Origin: Clostridiales bacterium
GTDB lineage: Bacteria; Bacillota; Clostridia; Monoglobales; Monoglobaceae
Direction: 5' to 3'
Assembly (NCBI GenBank): GCA_019419865.1
Contig: JAHZIG010000013.1
Coordinates: forward strand, 11,388 to 75,387
DNA: 64,000 bases
A model generated the notes under the pieces. It made no database searches. It saw only the letters and a program-made list of their open reading frames with translations, and was not told where the DNA came from. This document shows, piece by piece, positions 22,574 through 31,700 of this stretch (position 1 is the stretch's first letter; each line of letters begins with the position of its first letter). Both the position numbers and the translations under genes were made by a program.

Positions 22574-23419
22574 ATGGCTCTAATCAATTGTCCCGAGTGT
22601 CAAAAGGTGGTAAGCGATAAGGCCGCTATGTGTCCGTATTGTGGATACGAAGTCAAAGAACATTTCCAAAGGGAGGCGGAGAAACAGCGTCTTGAAGCAT
22701 TGCAAGCGGCAAAAGAATCGCGTAATTTAAAAATTAAAAAATACTTAAAAACAATTGTTCCTATTTCAATACTTGTATTGGTTGTAGTAGTTTATATAGC
22801 GGTTGATCTATACTCTTTATCGCAACGTGAAACGTTTGACAATGAAGAAGATATGCTGTCTTATTTAGATGGGTATTGGATGGAAAAAGATGAAAGTATG
22901 GTGTTAGAACCGGATTATCTGCACTTTTTGGACGGACGAGGAGAGCGGTTATCTGAAACCTGGACTTTTGGCGACGAGCTCGAACTAAATCCGCAAAGAG
23001 GCGTTGTTGAACTAAGCTTCATGACGATAGTTTTAGACAAATCAGGAGAATTAGTCGTTGAAACTGACGGTTCGTCTACTGAAAAAGTATACGAAAGAGC
23101 CCTTTCAAGCGGCGGCCATGAAAGCGGTTACAGTGTTCTGAACGTGAATGAGTTCGATCCTTCTTTTAAAGACTCAACGCTCAGCATTTCAGGCAAGGTA
23201 GAAAATATGGGTAAACTTGCATATTCTAATTATCTTACTTTAAAATATACTGCAACTTATGATGATGGATCTACAAAAGAGGGAGAATGCTATATTACGC
23301 TTGATAAAAATATCGGTGCCGGCGAAACGGTCGATTATTACGAAGAAATTTACATAGGCGGCGACAGATCGCCTGAGAAACTCAGACTTCAAGTCTTGGA
23401 TTATTCATCGGAAATATAA
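22574..23419 (+). CDS. Zinc-ribbon membrane protein with C-terminal beta domain
   Basis: The 281-residue protein begins with a zinc ribbon (CPECQKVVSDKAAMCPYCGY, residues 6-25), then a coil. A membrane span follows at about 58-78 (TIVPISILVLVVVVYIAVDL). The extracytoplasmic part has one middle domain and a C-terminal FxLYD-like beta domain (SISGKVENMGKLAYSNYLTL near 206-225). It is the first of three consecutive zinc-ribbon membrane genes between the repressor and the integrase, a usual place for prophage cargo. Role unknown. Confidence 0.72.
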   Translation: MALINCPECQKVVSDKAAMCPYCGYEVKEHFQREAEKQRLEALQAAKESRNLKIKKYLKTIVPISILVLVVVVYIAVDLYSLSQRETFDNEEDMLSYLDGYWMEKDESMVLEPDYLHFLDGRGERLSETWTFGDELELNPQRGVVELSFMTIVLDKSGELVVETDGSSTEKVYERALSSGGHESGYSVLNVNEFDPSFKDSTLSISGKVENMGKLAYSNYLTLKYTATYDDGSTKEGECYITLDKNIGAGETVDYYEEIYIGGDRSPEKLRLQVLDYSSEI

Positions 23420-23464
23420 AATACAAAAATTTAAAAAACTTATTTATAAAGGGGAAAAAATAAT

Positions 23465-24664
23465 ATGATATGCAAAAACTGCGGTTACGAAAATCCTGAC
23501 ACCGCTAAATTCTGTAACGAATGTGGGGAAAAGTTAGAGTCGGAAATAACGTGTCCTGAATGCGGCTGTAAAAATAAAGCCGGAGCAAAATTTTGTAACG
23601 AATGCGGATACAGATTTATTCAGGAAAACAACGTTTCCACGCCTGATCCAGAGTATAAAACGTGTTCTAAATGCGGAGGGAAAAACCCTAAAAGCGCAAT
23701 TATGTGCGAAAGCTGCGGCGAATATTTTCCCCTGCCTCCAAAACCATTATCAGAGTATATGGCGGAAGAAAAGCCAGATAACGAAAACTCCGCGCGCAAA
23801 TGTCCAAATTGCGGGTACGAGGTAGGCGAAAATGATATATGCGACAGCTGCGGATATGATGTAACTCAAGAAAAAAACGTGTTGTCCGATCTCGTCGATA
23901 GCGAAAAAAGCGGGGTAATATTAGGCTCTATTGATGAAATAGAAAAGAAGAAAAATGTGCGTTCAATAGTTCTCGCGTGTGTTGCTATTGTAGCTGTCGC
24001 TTCAGTTATAATGATAGCGGCGTACAATATTATTAATGATAATTCATCAGAACCAAGCAACATTGCCTCTAAATACACTTCAACTAACGCAAGTTCTCAA
24101 TCTACGCCAACACCAGCGCCAACACCAGCGCCAACACCAGCCCCCACGCCTGCTCCTACGCCCGCGCCGACAATAGACCCTGTCGTTGCTCAGCAAATGG
24201 CGGAGGAAAGAGCGGCGCAGGAAAAAGCAGCGCAAGAGGCGGCAAAAGCGAACTCGTTAGGCCTATCGTTAAACGAATTTTATACTTCTTTTAACAGTAT
24301 AGCGGCAACTAACGGTCTGGATGCTTTCTTAGGTAAGGCTTCAACTATTGACAATGTTACGACATACACGACCTTAGACTCCGGGGTGTCTTTAGATTGC
24401 ACCGTTATTAACGATTACGTGGACAGCGTATCTATTGAGGTTCAAAGAAATACGGAATCGCTTATTGCTTCTTCATATTATGTCGCGTCCGCAGCGCTTG
24501 CTGTCGACTCCTCGCTGTCAATGCAAGAAGCGGACAGTGTGTTGGCAAACTTAATAAATGGAGCCAGCGCCAATCCGGGCAATGATTATAAAATAGTTAA
24601 CAACGGTATAACGTATATTGCAAACGTTTATAACACGTTCGTATTCTTTTACATTACAAAATAA
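23465..24664 (+). CDS. Multi-zinc-ribbon membrane protein with Pro-Thr linker
   Basis: The 399-residue protein has four N-terminal zinc ribbons (CKNCGYENPDTAKFCNECGE at 3-22, CPECGCKNKAGAKFCNECGY at about 31-50, CSKCGGKNPKSAIMCESCGE at about 70-89, CPNCGYEVGENDICDSCGY at about 117-135). A membrane span follows (about 178-200), then a Thr-Pro-Ala repeat linker, a short Ala/Glu coil, and an outer domain of about 130 residues. Such proteins are common in Clostridia but their role is unclear. It is the second cargo gene. The linker DNA is a 12-base repeat array. Confidence 0.72.
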   Translation: MICKNCGYENPDTAKFCNECGEKLESEITCPECGCKNKAGAKFCNECGYRFIQENNVSTPDPEYKTCSKCGGKNPKSAIMCESCGEYFPLPPKPLSEYMAEEKPDNENSARKCPNCGYEVGENDICDSCGYDVTQEKNVLSDLVDSEKSGVILGSIDEIEKKKNVRSIVLACVAIVAVASVIMIAAYNIINDNSSEPSNIASKYTSTNASSQSTPTPAPTPAPTPAPTPAPTPAPTIDPVVAQQMAEERAAQEKAAQEAAKANSLGLSLNEFYTSFNSIAATNGLDAFLGKASTIDNVTTYTTLDSGVSLDCTVINDYVDSVSIEVQRNTESLIASSYYVASAALAVDSSLSMQEADSVLANLINGASANPGNDYKIVNNGITYIANVYNTFVFFYITK

Positions 24665-24686
24665 TTTTTATTAGGAGGTAATAGTC

Positions 24687-24899
24687 ATGGCAATGATTAA
24701 ATGCAGAGAATGCGGCAAGGATATATCGGACATGGCGAAAGCGTGCCCGCATTGCGGGGCGCCTACGAACCCCCGCGCAGAGAGAATGAAAGAGGTCGGC
24801 TCCGGCCTGCAAAACTTCGGCGCTGGGTGTTCGTCTATTGGGACTGTATTGATTGTCATTGGGATTATAATAATATTAATCGCTTTGTTCTCGAAGTAG
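24687..24899 (+). CDS. Small zinc-ribbon membrane protein
   Basis: The 70-residue protein has a zinc ribbon at residues 6-24 (CRECGKDISDMAKACPHCGA) and a C-terminal membrane span (SIGTVLIVIGIIIILIALFS). AGGAGG is at good spacing. It is the last of the three zinc-ribbon membrane genes and ends 32 bases before the integrase start, so the two are likely co-transcribed. Role unknown. Confidence 0.72.
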   Translation: MAMIKCRECGKDISDMAKACPHCGAPTNPRAERMKEVGSGLQNFGAGCSSIGTVLIVIGIIIILIALFSK

Positions 24900-24931
24900 G
24901 TAGAGGCGTCAACCATAAGGAGGTCGATAAC

Positions 24932-25939
24932 ATGAAAAAACGCAAGGACGGTCGTTATTGCAGGCAAATGCGAGTCGACGGCAAAGTTATATCTTTCTAC
25001 GGTCGGACTCAAGCTGAAATCAACAAAAAGGTATTGGCGTATAATCAGAGAAAAGAAACGGGCAGATTGTTCAAAGACGTCGCGGCCGATTGGAAGAGAG
25101 AATATCTGAAAGACGTTCCGCTTACCACGTTCAAAAAGTGCGGCCATTCCGCTTATATTTCGGCTATAGACGCGTTTGGCGAGAGATATATAAAAGATAT
25201 AAAGGCCTCCGATATCGACTCATATCTAAAAAAATTAGCCGCTAAGGGCTATTATAAAAAGACGGTCGCAACATATAAAAGCATACTCAACCAGATATTT
25301 AAATACGCGTTGATAAACAGCGAGGTCGATCATAATCTTGTGCCAAGCGTATCGCTTCCTAAAAATCTAAAGAAGTCCGCGCGAGAGCTGCCTTCGACCG
25401 AAGATATTAAGAAAGTCGATCAGTTGCGCGACGGGTTCGGCTTTTTAGCTTATTTCTTGTTATACACCGGACTTAGAATGAGCGAAGCGTTAGCCTTGAC
25501 CTATGAAGATATAGACCGCGAAAAGAAGTTGATAACCGTAAACAAGAAAATCATTCATGACGGTAATTATCCGACGTTAGTACATGAAACAAAAACAGAG
25601 GCCGGAACCAGAGAAGTAATATTGCTCGACCGAGTAAAAGACCTTTTGCCGGATAAGAAAACAGGCGTTATATTTTGCAACGACGACGGTTCCTATTACA
25701 CAAAAAAGCAATTAGCTTATCGCTGGAATAAAATGCAAAAAGACGCCGGAATAAAACTAACGGCTCACCAACTCCGCCACGCATACGCGACAATGCTGTT
25801 CGAGGCGGGGATTGATGAAAAAGACGCGCAGGAATTAATGGGGCACAGCGACATAAATTTAACGAAAAGTATTTATACTCACATAAGGCAGGAACGGAAA
25901 GAAAAGACTTCGCGTATCTTGAACGAATTTAATTTCTGA
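24932..25939 (+). CDS. int: Tyrosine site-specific integrase
   Basis: From the ATG at 24932 with AGGAGGTC upstream the protein has 335 residues. Longer frames to the left run through the zinc-ribbon gene and are not credible. An N-terminal arm-binding segment (KKRKDGRYCRQMRVDGKVIS) and a core-binding SAM-like domain (about 45-140) precede the catalytic domain. Catalytic residues are Arg182 (TGLRMSEAL), His279 and Arg282 (HQLRHAYAT), His305 (LMGHSD) and Tyr315 (SIYTH). It performs integration and excision at the neighbouring tRNA-Pro. Confidence 0.95.
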   Translation: MKKRKDGRYCRQMRVDGKVISFYGRTQAEINKKVLAYNQRKETGRLFKDVAADWKREYLKDVPLTTFKKCGHSAYISAIDAFGERYIKDIKASDIDSYLKKLAAKGYYKKTVATYKSILNQIFKYALINSEVDHNLVPSVSLPKNLKKSARELPSTEDIKKVDQLRDGFGFLAYFLLYTGLRMSEALALTYEDIDREKKLITVNKKIIHDGNYPTLVHETKTEAGTREVILLDRVKDLLPDKKTGVIFCNDDGSYYTKKQLAYRWNKMQKDAGIKLTAHQLRHAYATMLFEAGIDEKDAQELMGHSDINLTKSIYTHIRQERKEKTSRILNEFNF

Positions 25940-26036
25940 TTTCGGTATTCGCCGACTTACATTTGACTGTTTTTTGACTGACAACTTGAGTGAATTTTAC
26001 TTAATATAAGTGAATTTGAAATATCGGTTTATAAAG

Positions 26037-26084
26037 CAAAACCGCCGTAAACACGCTGTTTTAGCGTATCCGCGGCGGTTTTAA
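26037..26084. terminator. Bidirectional hairpin between integrase and tRNA
   Basis: AAAACCGCC and GGCGGTTTT form a stem around about 25 bases that themselves pair (ACGCT / AGCGT). T-runs occur on both strands, so it can stop the tRNA transcript and the integrase transcript. Confidence 0.65.
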
Positions 26085-26086
26085 AA

Positions 26087-26163
26087 TGGTCGAGGTGACA
26101 GGATTTGAACCTGCGGCCCCTTCGTCCCGAACGAAGTACTCTACCAAACTGAGCCACACCTCG
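26087..26163 (-). tRNA. tRNA-Pro (anticodon CGG)
   Basis: Reading the minus strand, CGAGGTG and CACCTCG form the 7-bp acceptor stem. The D arm contains CTCAGTTTGGTAGAG, the anticodon stem-loop is CTTCG-TTCGGGA-CGAAG with anticodon CGG, and the T arm has GGTTCAAATCC. The CCA end is encoded. It lies at the right end of the prophage with its 3' end facing the integrase, so it is the likely attachment site. Mature tRNA appears intact after integration. Confidence 0.95.
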
Positions 26164-26273
26164 ACAACGAATGATATTATACCACGCAAAAAAATGTTTG
26201 TCAACCCTAAATTTAATATTTATTCTAACTTATGCGCGTTTACCATAATTTACAACACTTTTACCAAACAATC

Positions 26274-26302
26274 TTGACTTAATTCGTGAAGTTTATTATA
26301 AT
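26274..26302 (+). promoter_or_regulatory. Promoter for citrate synthase
   Basis: TTGACT (26274-26279) and TATAAT (26297-26302) are 17 bases apart. The leader to the ATG at 26424 is about 115 bases, with no clear structure. Confidence 0.6.
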
Positions 26303-26423
26303 ATATCTAATAGACTTTCTTTGATAATGTTTATATTTCCGGATTTGACATTAAAATTTGATTTATGTAAACGGCAATATACGACTTTTATAAGTAATCA
26401 TAAGATAAAAGGTGGTAATAATT

Positions 26424-27779
26424 ATGAAAAGATTAACTAAAATTTCAGACGAAATTATAGAATTGGCCGAGCTCTGTAAAAAGAACGATCCGATCGATCC
26501 GGAGCTTTATAAAAAATACGACGTTAAAAGAGGACTTCGCGATATTAACGGTAAGGGCGTTGTAACAGGTCTTACGGAAATCTCTGAGATACGCGCGTAT
26601 AAAAAAGTCGACGGCAAGGAGGTTCCCTGCGAAGGTAAGCTTTACTATCGCGGCTATGATATCGAGGATATAATAAAAGGATTAAACGGCAGACGTTATG
26701 GATTCGAGGAGACTGCGTATCTGCTTATTTTTGGCGAACTGCCAAACGAAGAACAGCTTAAGGGCTTTTTGAAGATATTGTCCGAATATCGCGAGCTTCC
26801 TACTTCGTTTGTAAGAGATATAATTTTAAAAGCTCCGAGCAGCGATATGATGAACACGTTGGCTCGAAGCGTTCTTACTCTGTACGCTTACGACGGCAAA
26901 GCTAACGATACGTCTATTCCAAACGTGCTGCGCCAGTGTTTGCAGCTCATAGCTTTGTTTCCGCTGTTTTCTGTATACGGCTATCAGGCTTATAAGCATT
27001 ATTACGAAGGCGCGAGCCTGTTTATACACAATCCGGTAGCGGAATATTCAACTTCGGAAAATATTCTGCACTGCTTGAGACCTAACGGCAAGTTCACCGA
27101 CGTTGAAGCAAAGATCTTGGATATCGCGCTTATACTTCACGCCGAGCACGGCGGCGGTAATAACTCAACTTTTACCACTCATGTCGTAACGAGTTCGGGA
27201 ACCGATACCTATTCGGTCGTAGCCGCGTCGCTCGGATCCTTGAAAGGACCTAAGCACGGCGGAGCGAATATTAAGGTCGTTGAAATGTTTAATAATATAA
27301 AAGAAAATATCAAGGATTGGGAGGACGAAGACGAGATAAGGGACTATCTTACTAAAATGCTCGACGGCGAAGTCTTTGATAAAGCGGGTTTGATATACGG
27401 TATGGGACATGCGGTATATTCGCTTTCCGATCCAAGGGCCAGCGTCTTTAAAAGTTTTGTTGAGCGGCTCTCGAAAGAAAAGGATAAAATGAAAGAATTC
27501 GGTTTATACTCAAAAGTTGAACGCATCGCGCCGGAAGTTATAGGAGCTAAAAGGAAGATTTACAAAGGCGTCAGCGCAAACGTCGATTTCTACAGCGGAT
27601 TCGTATACGATATGCTCGGACTGCCGACTGAATTGTTTACTCCTATTTTCGCAGTCGCCAGAATGGCCGGTTGGAGCGCGCATCGTTTAGAAGAAATAAT
27701 AAACTGCGGTAAGATAATAAGACCCTCGTACGCGAGCGTCATGGAACACAGAGACTATGTGGATCTGAAAAACAGATAA
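26424..27779 (+). CDS. gltA: Citrate synthase
   Basis: The 451-residue protein condenses acetyl-CoA and oxaloacetate to citrate. The active-site histidines lie in ILHAEHGGGNNSTF and GMGHAVYSLSDPRA, and the aspartate in NVDFYSGFVYDMLGLP. FAVARMAGWSAHRLEE is the C-terminal family signature. Length and an extended N-terminus match the long type found in many anaerobic Clostridia, where the enzyme feeds glutamate synthesis. The ATG with GGTGG at 26424 is preferred to one four codons upstream. The Spx-like gene follows 20 bases later. Confidence 0.95.
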   Translation: MKRLTKISDEIIELAELCKKNDPIDPELYKKYDVKRGLRDINGKGVVTGLTEISEIRAYKKVDGKEVPCEGKLYYRGYDIEDIIKGLNGRRYGFEETAYLLIFGELPNEEQLKGFLKILSEYRELPTSFVRDIILKAPSSDMMNTLARSVLTLYAYDGKANDTSIPNVLRQCLQLIALFPLFSVYGYQAYKHYYEGASLFIHNPVAEYSTSENILHCLRPNGKFTDVEAKILDIALILHAEHGGGNNSTFTTHVVTSSGTDTYSVVAASLGSLKGPKHGGANIKVVEMFNNIKENIKDWEDEDEIRDYLTKMLDGEVFDKAGLIYGMGHAVYSLSDPRASVFKSFVERLSKEKDKMKEFGLYSKVERIAPEVIGAKRKIYKGVSANVDFYSGFVYDMLGLPTELFTPIFAVARMAGWSAHRLEEIINCGKIIRPSYASVMEHRDYVDLKNR

Positions 27780-27799
27780 TATTAAGGAGAGATCGATCT

Positions 27800-28159
27800 A
27801 TGAAATATAAATTTATCGAGTATCCAAAATGCTCGACCTGTAAAAAAGCTAAGGCTTGGCTCGACGAGCATGGAATTGAATACGACGATCGGGATATAAC
27901 AAAGGATAATCCTACAGAGGCCGAGCTTAGAGAGTGGCGCGGCGTAAGCGGATTGGAGCTTAAGAGATTTTTTAATACGAGCGGTATGCTGTATAGAGAA
28001 AAACAACTTAAGGATAAGCTGCCTACTATGAGCGACGACGAGCAATACGCTCTTCTCGCTACCGACGGTATGCTTGTAAAGCGTCCTATCGTAGTCGGCG
28101 ACGACTTCGTTCTCGTCGGCTTTAAGGTTAAGGAATGGGAAGCTAAACTATTAAACTGA
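27800..28159 (+). CDS. ArsC/Spx-family thioredoxin-fold protein
   Basis: This 119-residue protein has the ArsC/Spx fold: YPKCSTCKKAKAWLDEHGIE with a CxxC pair near residues 10-13, then RDITKDNPTEAEL, and RPIVVGDDFVLVGFKVKEWE at the C-terminus. The family includes arsenate reductases, Spx regulators and YffB-like proteins. The RPI-type motif points to a glutaredoxin-like reductase rather than Spx, but the substrate cannot be told. It is co-directional with citrate synthase. Confidence 0.85.
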   Translation: MKYKFIEYPKCSTCKKAKAWLDEHGIEYDDRDITKDNPTEAELREWRGVSGLELKRFFNTSGMLYREKQLKDKLPTMSDDEQYALLATDGMLVKRPIVVGDDFVLVGFKVKEWEAKLLN

Positions 28160-28197
28160 TTTTATACGCAACAAAATATGATAAGGAGTTGACGCGC

Positions 28198-28569
28198 TTG
28201 CAATTTAAATTTGCTCATAATAATTTTAACGTAATGGATCTCGATAAATCCATAAAATTCTACAACGACGCTTTGGGACTTAAAGAAACGAAACGCAGCG
28301 TCGCTGAAGACGGAAGTTATATAATCATCTTTCTCGGCGACGGAGTAACTCCTCATCTCTTAGAGCTCACATGGCTCAGGGATTGGGGTAAGGATAAATA
28401 CGATCTGGGCGATAACGAATTTCATCTTGCGTTTAGAGTCGACGATTTTGAAGCGGCTCACGAAAAGCATAAAGAAATGGGTTGTATTTGCTTTGAAAAT
28501 GAAAAAATGGGCATTTACTTTATAAACGATCCGGATAATTATTGGCTTGAGATTATCCCTACAAGATAG
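28198..28569 (+). CDS. Glyoxalase I-like VOC-fold protein
   Basis: The protein has 123 residues from a TTG at 28198 with GGAG nine bases upstream. A TTG at 28189 touches the ribosome site and is unlikely. It shows the lactoylglutathione lyase pattern: HNNFNVMDLDKSIKFYNDAL at the N-terminus, LLELTW near 57, FHLAFRVDDFEAAHEKHKEM in the middle and INDPDNYWLEIIP at the end, with His and Glu metal ligands. It would detoxify methylglyoxal, or act on a similar thiol adduct. It is the last gene of the plus-strand group. Confidence 0.85.
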   Translation: MQFKFAHNNFNVMDLDKSIKFYNDALGLKETKRSVAEDGSYIIIFLGDGVTPHLLELTWLRDWGKDKYDLGDNEFHLAFRVDDFEAAHEKHKEMGCICFENEKMGIYFINDPDNYWLEIIPTR

Positions 28570-28602
28570 TCGATAACCGGGATTTTTGCACACATATTAT
28601 AA

Positions 28603-28637
28603 GGACGCCGCCTTGACCGGGCGGCGTCCGATTTTTA
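28603..28637 (+). terminator. Terminator after the glyoxalase gene
   Basis: GGACGCCGCC and GGCGGCGTCC form a perfect 10-bp stem, followed by GATTTTTATT. Confidence 0.8.
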
Positions 28638-28736
28638 TTATAATACGTCTAACTGTTTAAAAACGCTCGAAAATCGCGGTATACGACCGATTGTTTTAAT
28701 TTATCAAACCTTTGTACTACAAGCTTTTACGAACTA

Positions 28737-28771
28737 AACCGCCGCGGCTCGACCATTCAAAGCCGCGGCTG
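28737..28771 (-). terminator. Hairpin after pglX
   Basis: Minus-strand GCCGCGGCT and AGCCGCGGC form a 9-bp stem around an 11-base loop, followed by GGTTTAG. The T-run is weak, so termination may be partial. Confidence 0.5.
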
Positions 28772-28788
28772 ATACGAAATGTTATCGG

Positions 28789-31700
28789 TCAACTAATCGG
28801 CGTAAATAAATTAACGCTTTTTCCGTCCACGTTGCATTGACATTTATGATGGTTGAATTCTATCCCGTCGTCTAAATCTATATTCATATTTGACGAATCG
28901 ATTGCCTCTAACTTATTTACGCAAGCCGCGCATTCGTTTAGCTTGTTGGTAAACTTTAGCTTTCTTGCGTTCAATTTAGAACCTTCGGCGGATCTCGCTT
29001 TTACCGCGTTTATGCTCGTTAGCTGTTTTACTTCTTCTATCTCGCCTTCGCAGCAATTGATAAGCGCCGGAAGGTACTTTGAGCGCGCTGCGGAAAACGT
29101 CAGACTATTCAAGCGGTGCGCGTATACGAGCGCCGTAAAACCGCGGCGGGATCCGCTTTCGATCTGCCAATATATAGGACGCTTCTTATACGTTTTAAGA
29201 TGATCCTTATAAAAATTCTTAACAAAGTAGTCGCGCGCAACGTCGACGGCGGAAACGCCTTCTTTTTTTGCATGATCTTCATCCAATGCGTTCGCTATGT
29301 AAATAAGGTTTTCCTCAAGTTTCTCCGCTCCGAAAACCTCGCCGATAAACTCTACGAACCTTTCGGTTATATCATATTTGAGAATATCGGGGTTCGCCTT
29401 TTTTAGCGCCTTTGCTTCGTCGCCGCCAAGTATCAGAAGGATATTATCTTCGACGGGCTTAAAACGGGAATATTCACCTATATCAAAACGGCTGCTGGCG
29501 CATATGAGGCCGGATCTATCTAACGAATATCTTCCGAACATACAGCCGACCGCGTAAGATATAAGGCTTTTTACATCGTCCGCGGCGCTTACTCTTTTCA
29601 CCGAAATATATTTATCTTCAACCTTATATGAGACTTCGTCTTCCAGTCCGTATATATCTATGAATATCTTGTTTAGCTCTTCCTCGTTCCGCTTCAGTTC
29701 TCCGAACATATCGTTCGTTTTGGCTTTTCTGTTTTGATAAGTCTCTTCTACCGTACTCGCAGATTCGGCCGCAAGCGGATGTATTTTGAACTCGCTTGAG
29801 GTTTCGAACGAATCCCAATCCGCTTTGCATATCTCTATATTGCGCTTTACAAGCTCGATAATTCTTGGCTTATGTACTTCGCTGATTATAACCGGGAACT
29901 TCGATATATGTCCCACCTCATAATTGAGCGTCGGCGATAAAAGCTTAGCGTATTCAAGCGCCGTAGAACTGTTGCAAAAACCCGCCAAATAGTAAAGCGT
30001 ATCTTCGTCCGCGAATATGCTCGTTCCGGCTACGTCGAAAATATGCCCCTCGGGCTTATACCTAAACGAGATGTTTCCGGACGATATTTTCGACCAGGTG
30101 ATGGACGGTTTAAAAAAGAAGTCCATATTCTGAGGCCTGGACCTCAGCTTTCCCCTTCCGTCTCTGAAATTTCTTATCTCTTCGCCGTCGTTTTCCCAAT
30201 CGACTATATAATTTTCGTTTCCGTACCATTTTCTAAAGTCGCCGCCTTTATTATAAGGGAACCATTTACATCCGGATTCCGCCGCCTCCTCGCGGCTTTT
30301 CGCCCCAAATTTGATAGCGCTTAGGTCGACCTCGTGCCATAGTCTTGTAAATCTCCTGTTGTCGGCGGTGGCCATTCCCTGTTTGGGTTCGGCGATCGAA
30401 TCGAGCCGGACGCCGAGCGAATACGCGGCTATAAGCCTCTCCCCCGCCCAATAAGCTATAGGCGCGCCCGGGAGTTTTTCGAACACGGACATTTCTCTCT
30501 CATAACGGTAGCCGCAATCCGGATCTTTGATACCATCCAAGAAGAATTTTTTCTGTACCTGCATCCCGCCTTTAAAATCGGTCAGCTTGATAAACGCGCC
30601 CTTGTTTCTGTTTAATCCGTCCGCCGAGCCTAAGCCTTGCGGCGAACGCGCGTTTCTTATCACAAACGTACAGATAGGAACGGTAGCCTCCTCAAAAGCC
30701 GAGTATTCGAGCTGAACGAGCGAGGTTATACATTTATGGGATATGATAAACCTTCTGAGCCGCTCGTAAGATTTTATAAACATCCATACGAACGGCGTCA
30801 TAAACGCGCAGTATCCGTCGTCGTCGCAGTATTCAAAATTCCTGTACATAAACAGCGAGAACAGGTCGCCGCTGTAATCCTTATAATATTTTCTCGCGGT
30901 CTCTCTGAGCCTGCCGCCGAGCCTGTTCATATACGGCGGATTCGTGCATACGATTTTATATTTACGCGACATCGTGTCGGCTAAAATCGCTAATTTCTCA
31001 AGCTTATCTGAATCATTCTGTAAATTCGTATTTATAAAACTGGGCTGAAAATAGCTGTCGTTATACGATTTGGCCGGTTTAAGATTATGGATAAAAGCCT
31101 TATAATCCTTAGCCGCCGGTTTGATCAGGGAACCGGTTTCCTTAGCGTCTTTAAAGACCGATATCAAATAATTGGCCGTAACCGTATCGTCCGCCAAAGC
31201 GTCGTCGTATTCGCTCATTCCGTCGCTCTCTTCTATCGCGTATATATTCGGGTCGGAGCTTTTTTTCAGCCATCTTCTGTTATACTTCCGCGCTTTCATC
31301 ATGACGGCGAAGTACGCGAGCTGCGCCGCGCGCTTATCTATATCGAGTCCAAATAGATTGTTCTTTACTATACTTCTCGCCGCGTCGGGATCCTGATATC
31401 CGCACTCTCTGTATATCTCCATCAGCACGTCGAACGCGTAAGAAAGTATATGCCCGCTCCCAACGCAAGGGTCGAAGAAAGTCAAGTCCTCCGGCTTTAC
31501 AGTATCGGATTTTAAATTATTTTCCGTTTCGTCATAGCCGCTTGGTATATAGTATTCGAGCTTTTCTTTAAGCCTGCTTTCCGGGTTTCGTTCAAGCCAG
31601 TATTTGCCCAGAGAATTATCAACCATATATTTCACTATCCAGTCCGTTGTAAAAATCTGGGTGGCGGCGGGTATATCGGATTTTTCTATCGCGCCTTTAT

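Larger units (their letters stand above)
1..26163. mobile_element. Siphovirus-type prophage, right part (left end outside window)
   Basis: The block holds phage genes in the usual modular order: integrase, lysogeny regulators, early and replication genes, late regulator, terminase, portal, scaffold, capsid, connectors and tail tube. The integrase ends about 150 bases from the 3' end of a tRNA-Pro gene, the common arrangement for tyrosine-integrase prophages that use a tRNA 3' end as attB. The tail, lysis and second attachment site are not in the window, so the left boundary is unknown. The right boundary is placed at the tRNA by inference. Every structural gene seen has an intact reading frame, so the element may be functional. 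Confidence 0.93.

Noticed and set aside
24105..24175. Short tandem repeat that might be read as a CRISPR-like or VNTR array
   Set aside because: It is a 12-base codon repeat for a Thr-Pro-Ala linker inside the zinc-ribbon protein at 23465-24664, without spacers.
24701..24931. N-terminal extension of the integrase into the zinc-ribbon gene
   Set aside because: The extension is read in another frame of a supported gene. The ATG at 24932 has an AGGAGGTC ribosome site and gives the normal integrase length.
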